Below are positions 61,339-64,000 of a DNA stretch of 64,000 nt, piece by piece. The DNA lies in contig NZ_OGTP01000020.1 in the NCBI RefSeq assembly GCF_900258035.1, positions 1 through 64,000 of the forward strand, given 5' to 3'. Each line of letters starts with the position of its first letter. Positions within the stretch are counted from its first letter, which is position 1. The notes under the pieces are model-generated. The model ran no database searches and was not told the origin of the DNA. It was given only the letters and a program-made list of their open reading frames with translations. The stretch is from Caballeronia novacaledonica. Its GTDB lineage: Bacteria; Pseudomonadota; Gammaproteobacteria; Burkholderiales; Burkholderiaceae. The translations under genes were made by a program, and so were the position numbers.

Positions 61339-62238
61339 ATGTCCGAGCTACCCGACCTCACGCAAATCGCGCCTACGCTGAAGGCTGAAATTCTGGCCGA
61401 GGCGCTGCCTTATATTCGTCAATATCACGGCAAGACGGTCGTGATCAAATACGGCGGCAATGCCATGACCGAAGAGCGCCTGAAGCAAGGCTTCGCGCGC
61501 GACGTCATCTTGCTGAAGCTCGTCGGCATCAATCCGGTGATCGTGCACGGCGGCGGCCCGCAGATCGATCAGGCGCTGAAAAAGATCGGCAAGCAGGGCA
61601 CCTTCATCCAGGGCATGCGCGTCACCGACGAAGAAACCATGGAAGTCGTCGAATGGGTGCTCGGCGGCGAGGTGCAGCAGGACATCGTCACGCTGATCAA
61701 TCACTTCGGCGGCCATGCAGTCGGACTGACGGGCAAGGACGGCGGCCTGATCCACGCGCGCAAGCTGCTGATGCCGGACCGCGACAATCCGGGCCAGTTC
61801 ATCGACATCGGTCAGGTCGGCGAAGTCGAGGCGATCAACCCGGCGGTCGTGAAAGCGCTGCAGGACGACGCGTTCATTCCGGTCATTTCGCCCATCGGCT
61901 TCGGTGAAGACGGCCTCTCGTACAACATCAACGCGGATCTCGTCGCGGGCAAGCTCGCGGTCGTGCTGAACGCGGAGAAGCTCGTCATGATGACGAACAT
62001 TCCCGGCGTGATGGACAAGGAAGGCAATCTGCTGACCGACCTTTCCGCGCGCGAGATCGACGCCCTTTTCGCGGACGGCACCATCTCCGGCGGCATGTTG
62101 CCGAAGATTTCCTCCGCGCTGGATGCGGCGAAGAGCGGCGTGCGCTCGGTGCACATCATCGATGGCCGGATCGAGCATTCGGTGCTGCTCGAAATTCTGA
62201 CCGAGCAGCCGTTCGGCACGATGATCCGCTCGCATTGA
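61339..62238 (+). CDS. argB: acetylglutamate kinase
   Basis: Second step of arginine synthesis, phosphorylating N-acetylglutamate. The 299-residue protein of the amino-acid-kinase fold shows VVIKYGGNAM, VHGGGPQID, the N-acetylglutamate site region GLTGKDGGLI and NINADLVAGKLA with MMTNIPGVMD. The ATG at 61339 begins just before the family start; upstream ORF residues are unrelated. TACAAT at ~61297 is a fair -10 box. Terminator 20 bases downstream. Confidence 0.96.
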   Translation: MSELPDLTQIAPTLKAEILAEALPYIRQYHGKTVVIKYGGNAMTEERLKQGFARDVILLKLVGINPVIVHGGGPQIDQALKKIGKQGTFIQGMRVTDEETMEVVEWVLGGEVQQDIVTLINHFGGHAVGLTGKDGGLIHARKLLMPDRDNPGQFIDIGQVGEVEAINPAVVKALQDDAFIPVISPIGFGEDGLSYNINADLVAGKLAVVLNAEKLVMMTNIPGVMDKEGNLLTDLSAREIDALFADGTISGGMLPKISSALDAAKSGVRSVHIIDGRIEHSVLLEILTEQPFGTMIRSH

Positions 62239-62258
62239 GCTTTTTTCCCTTGCTAAAG

Positions 62259-62283
62259 ACGCCCGCCTTCGCGCGGGCGTTTT
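62259..62283 (+). terminator. Rho-independent terminator after argB
   Basis: ACGCCCGC / GCGGGCGT perfect 8-bp stem, loop CTTCGC, then TTT. It lies only 5 bases before the next start, so it also reduces transcription into that gene. Confidence 0.82.
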
Positions 62284-62287
62284 CACG

Positions 62288-63034
62288 ATGACAGCGCAAC
62301 GCATTTCCCGCCGACGCCGCGTGAAAACGCGCGGGCCCGTCTGGCTCTTCGATCTCGACAACACGCTGCATCACGCGTCGCACGCGATTTTCCCGGCGAT
62401 CAATCGCGGGATGACGCAATACATCGTGGATCGCCTGAACGTCGATGTCGACGAGGCGAACCGGCTGCGCGTCGGCTACACGGTGCGTTACGGCGCGACG
62501 CTGCTCGGGCTCGTCAGGCATCACGGCGTCGATCCGGCCGACTTTCTGCGCGAGGTTCACACCTTCCCCGACCTGCCGTCGATGCTGCGCGCCGAACGCG
62601 GTCTCACGCGGATACTGCGCGCGCTGCCCGGACGCAAGATCGTCCTCACCAACGCGCCGACGCTCTACGCGCGTACCGTGCTCGCGGAACTCGGCATCGC
62701 GAAGCTGTTCGAGCGCGTGATCGCGATCGAGGACATGCGCGAGGGGCATCACTGGCGCGCGAAGCCCGACGCGCCGATGCTGCGCCGTGCAATGCGACGC
62801 GCGCACGTGCGTCTCGAAGACGCGATTCTCGTCGAGGATACGCGCGGGCATCTGAAAAGCTATCGGCGGCTGGGGATTCGCACGGTGTGGATCGTCGGGC
62901 ATCTGCCGGTGGCGAAGACGTCGAGCGGCGGGTTGTCGGTGCGCATGCCGGGCGCCGGCAGGCCGCATTACGTCGACCGCACGGTGCGGTCGTTGCGCGC
63001 GCTCACGCTCGGCATGCGCGGCGGCGCGCTCTGA
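62288..63034 (+). CDS. pyrimidine 5'-nucleotidase-type HAD hydrolase
   Basis: 248-residue HAD-IA phosphatase of the pyrimidine 5'-nucleotidase (SDT1-like) group. Catalytic FDLDNTLHH has the DxDxT pair; KIVLTNAP is motif II and VEDTRGHLKS carries the metal Asp. The long C-terminal basic tail (VRMPGAGRPHYVDRTVRSLRALTL) is a common addition in Burkholderia. In this family dephosphorylation of UMP/CMP is typical. In many Burkholderia genomes argB, this gene and slmA are consecutive; slmA is not seen here. Confidence 0.88.
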   Translation: MTAQRISRRRRVKTRGPVWLFDLDNTLHHASHAIFPAINRGMTQYIVDRLNVDVDEANRLRVGYTVRYGATLLGLVRHHGVDPADFLREVHTFPDLPSMLRAERGLTRILRALPGRKIVLTNAPTLYARTVLAELGIAKLFERVIAIEDMREGHHWRAKPDAPMLRRAMRRAHVRLEDAILVEDTRGHLKSYRRLGIRTVWIVGHLPVAKTSSGGLSVRMPGAGRPHYVDRTVRSLRALTLGMRGGAL

Positions 63035-63316
63035 TACATCCGAAATCGCGGGTGTCGCCATCGACCTGATGGACGACCGCGTCCAAGCCCGTGCAAATGG
63101 CGGCTTTATGACGTTTTCCGATATACTTCACCGCTACGAGAATTTCTCGAACATCAACGACGCGCCGATTTGCTGACTCGATTGCGGGCGCGCGAACCTC
63201 AGTGATGATTCACGGGCGTTCACTATAAATGCGGCTAAAGAGGTCGTCAGCCGCGCCATCGCTGTTTCTCCGCGCCTCGCCGACACCGTTTAGCCGCTTG
63301 GTCAAAGGCGGAATGA
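63035..63316. other. metX leader region
   Basis: 282 bases before metX with no slmA-like reading frame. The segment 63196-63300 carries the riboswitch candidate described separately. The region around 63110-63150 is A/T-richer and may hold the promoter. Confidence 0.5.
63196..63300 (+). promoter_or_regulatory. candidate SAM-II riboswitch in the metX leader
   Basis: ATAAATGCGGCTAAA at 63225-63239 matches the L3 segment of SAM-II aptamers (for example ATAAATGTAGCTAAA) at 13 of 15 bases. Preceding it, AGTGA (63201-63205) and TCACT (63220-63224) can pair as P1, with the TGATTC loop start as in SAM-II. GCGGCTAAA (63231-63239) is perfectly complementary to TTTAGCCGC (63289-63297), 19 bases before the metX start. 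The P2 stem is not clear by eye. SAM-II riboswitches are classically found before metA/metX. Confidence 0.5.
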
Positions 63317-64000
63317 ATGGAATCGATCGGCATCGTCACTCCCCAAACACTGCGCTTCGCCGAGCCGCTCAAGATGCAGAACGGCTCGCTGCTCGGCGAC
63401 TACGAGCTCGTCGTCGAAACGTACGGCGAACTCAATGCCGCGCGCTCGAATGCCGTGCTCGTGTGCCACGCGTTGAACGCGTCGCATCACGTCGCGGGCA
63501 TTTACGCGGACAACCCGAAGGACGTCGGCTGGTGGGACAACATGGTCGGTCCCGGCAAGCCGCTCGACACGAATCGCTTCTTCGTGATCGGCGTGAACAA
63601 TCTCGGCTCGTGCTTCGGCTCGACCGGTCCGATGAGCATCGACGGCGCGACGGGCAAACCGTACGGCGCGAGCTTTCCTGTCGTCACGGTCGAAGACTGG
63701 GTGAACGCGCAGGCGCGTCTCGCGGACCGCTTCGGCATCGAGCGCTTCGCGGCCGTGATGGGCGGCAGCCTCGGCGGCATGCAGGCGCTCGCGTGGAGCA
63801 TGATGTATCCGGAACGGCTCGCGCATTGCATCGTCGTGGCGTCGACGCCGAAGCTGTCCGCGCAGAACATCGCCTTCAACGAAACAGCGCGCTCCGCGAT
63901 TCTCTCCGATCCCGATTTTCACGGCGGCGACTACTACGCGCACGGTGTGAAGCCGCGTCGCGGTTTGCGCGTCGCGCGCATGATCGGACACATCACGTAT
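63317..64000 (+). CDS. metX: homoserine O-acyltransferase MetX, partial
   Basis: First committed step of methionine synthesis, acylating homoserine with acetyl- or succinyl-CoA. Alpha/beta-hydrolase fold; the first 228 residues are in the window, reaching MIGHITY. Landmarks are HALNASHH, NMVGPGKPLDT, NNLGSCFGSTGP and the nucleophile elbow GGSLGGMQ with Ser151. Start ATG 63317 follows AAAGGCGGA. Truncated by the window edge, not broken. Acetyl versus succinyl specificity cannot be told here. Confidence 0.95.
   Translation, partial: MESIGIVTPQTLRFAEPLKMQNGSLLGDYELVVETYGELNAARSNAVLVCHALNASHHVAGIYADNPKDVGWWDNMVGPGKPLDTNRFFVIGVNNLGSCFGSTGPMSIDGATGKPYGASFPVVTVEDWVNAQARLADRFGIERFAAVMGGSLGGMQALAWSMMYPERLAHCIVVASTPKLSAQNIAFNETARSAILSDPDFHGGDYYAHGVKPRRGLRVARMIGHITY

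Overview
The window looks like a piece of a main chromosome from a Burkholderiaceae betaproteobacterium, most likely Caballeronia or Paraburkholderia. This is inferred from the high GC content, strong G/C preference at third codon positions, a Burkholderia-style flhDC and fliC/fliD/fliT flagellar arrangement, a 16-strand-type Burkholderia porin, a RegB/RegA redox pair and the argB - pyrimidine 5'-nucleotidase - metX order. The species cannot be fixed from sequence reading alone. There is no CRISPR array, rRNA, tRNA, insertion sequence or prophage that I can see; the DNA is dense, ordinary core/accessory chromosome.

Layout. 1-1.0 kb: flhC and flhD (minus strand), the flagellar master regulators. 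1.6-8.1 kb: a family-4 glycosyltransferase, aquaporin Z, a small secreted protein, a BadF-type sugar kinase with a Cof-type HAD phosphatase, tag (DNA repair), a small frameshifted gene and a pair of paralogous small proteins. 8.2-13.5 kb: rpsU, an aldo/keto reductase, then flagellin (with a sigma-28 promoter), the filament cap fliD and fliT. 13.6-16.6 kb: a cation exchanger whose leader carries a yybP-ykoY manganese riboswitch, and a peptide-binding ABC protein. 16.7-22.1 kb: a metallo-hydrolase diverging from a MerR regulator - aceK - carbonic anhydrase - thiolase operon. 22.1-26.7 kb: a UbiH/UbiM-type hydroxylase, an SDR - GST - YchJ operon and a secreted alpha/beta hydrolase. 27.0-35.1 kb: bioA-bioF-bioD-bioB-ghrA with start/stop overlaps, followed by an HMG-CoA lyase - ybaK - DUF1289/MaoC - MBL operon. 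35.3-43.8 kb: a fluoroacetate-dehalogenase-type hydrolase, a nitronate monooxygenase-like flavoprotein, a porin, a BASS-family transporter and an acyl-CoA dehydrogenase - PIG-L deacetylase - methyltransferase cluster. 43.9-47.1 kb: LacI regulator - AGE epimerase - PfkB kinase, a sugar-utilisation operon. 47.2-53.5 kb: two small proteins, a GST, a giant indolepyruvate ferredoxin oxidoreductase-family protein and an EAL-domain protein. 53.8-61.2 kb: Na+/H+ antiporter, nucleobase permease, chemoreceptor, and the CWC-protein - regB - regA operon. 61.3-64.0 kb: argB, a pyrimidine 5'-nucleotidase and the truncated start of metX, which has a SAM-II-like leader.

How the parts work together. FlhDC switches on flagellar genes; FliA (not in the window) would then read the sigma-28 promoter before fliC, and the chemoreceptor and EAL protein belong to the same motility/c-di-GMP layer. 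The bio genes form one complete route from KAPA synthesis to biotin. MerR-AceK-thiolase and the HMG-CoA lyase cluster belong to acyl-CoA and glyoxylate-node metabolism. RegB/RegA is a membrane redox sensor pair. The most unusual content is regulatory RNA: the Mn riboswitch in front of a calcium/cation exchanger family gene, and a candidate SAM-II riboswitch whose conserved segment is perfectly complementary to a stretch next to the metX ribosome-binding site.
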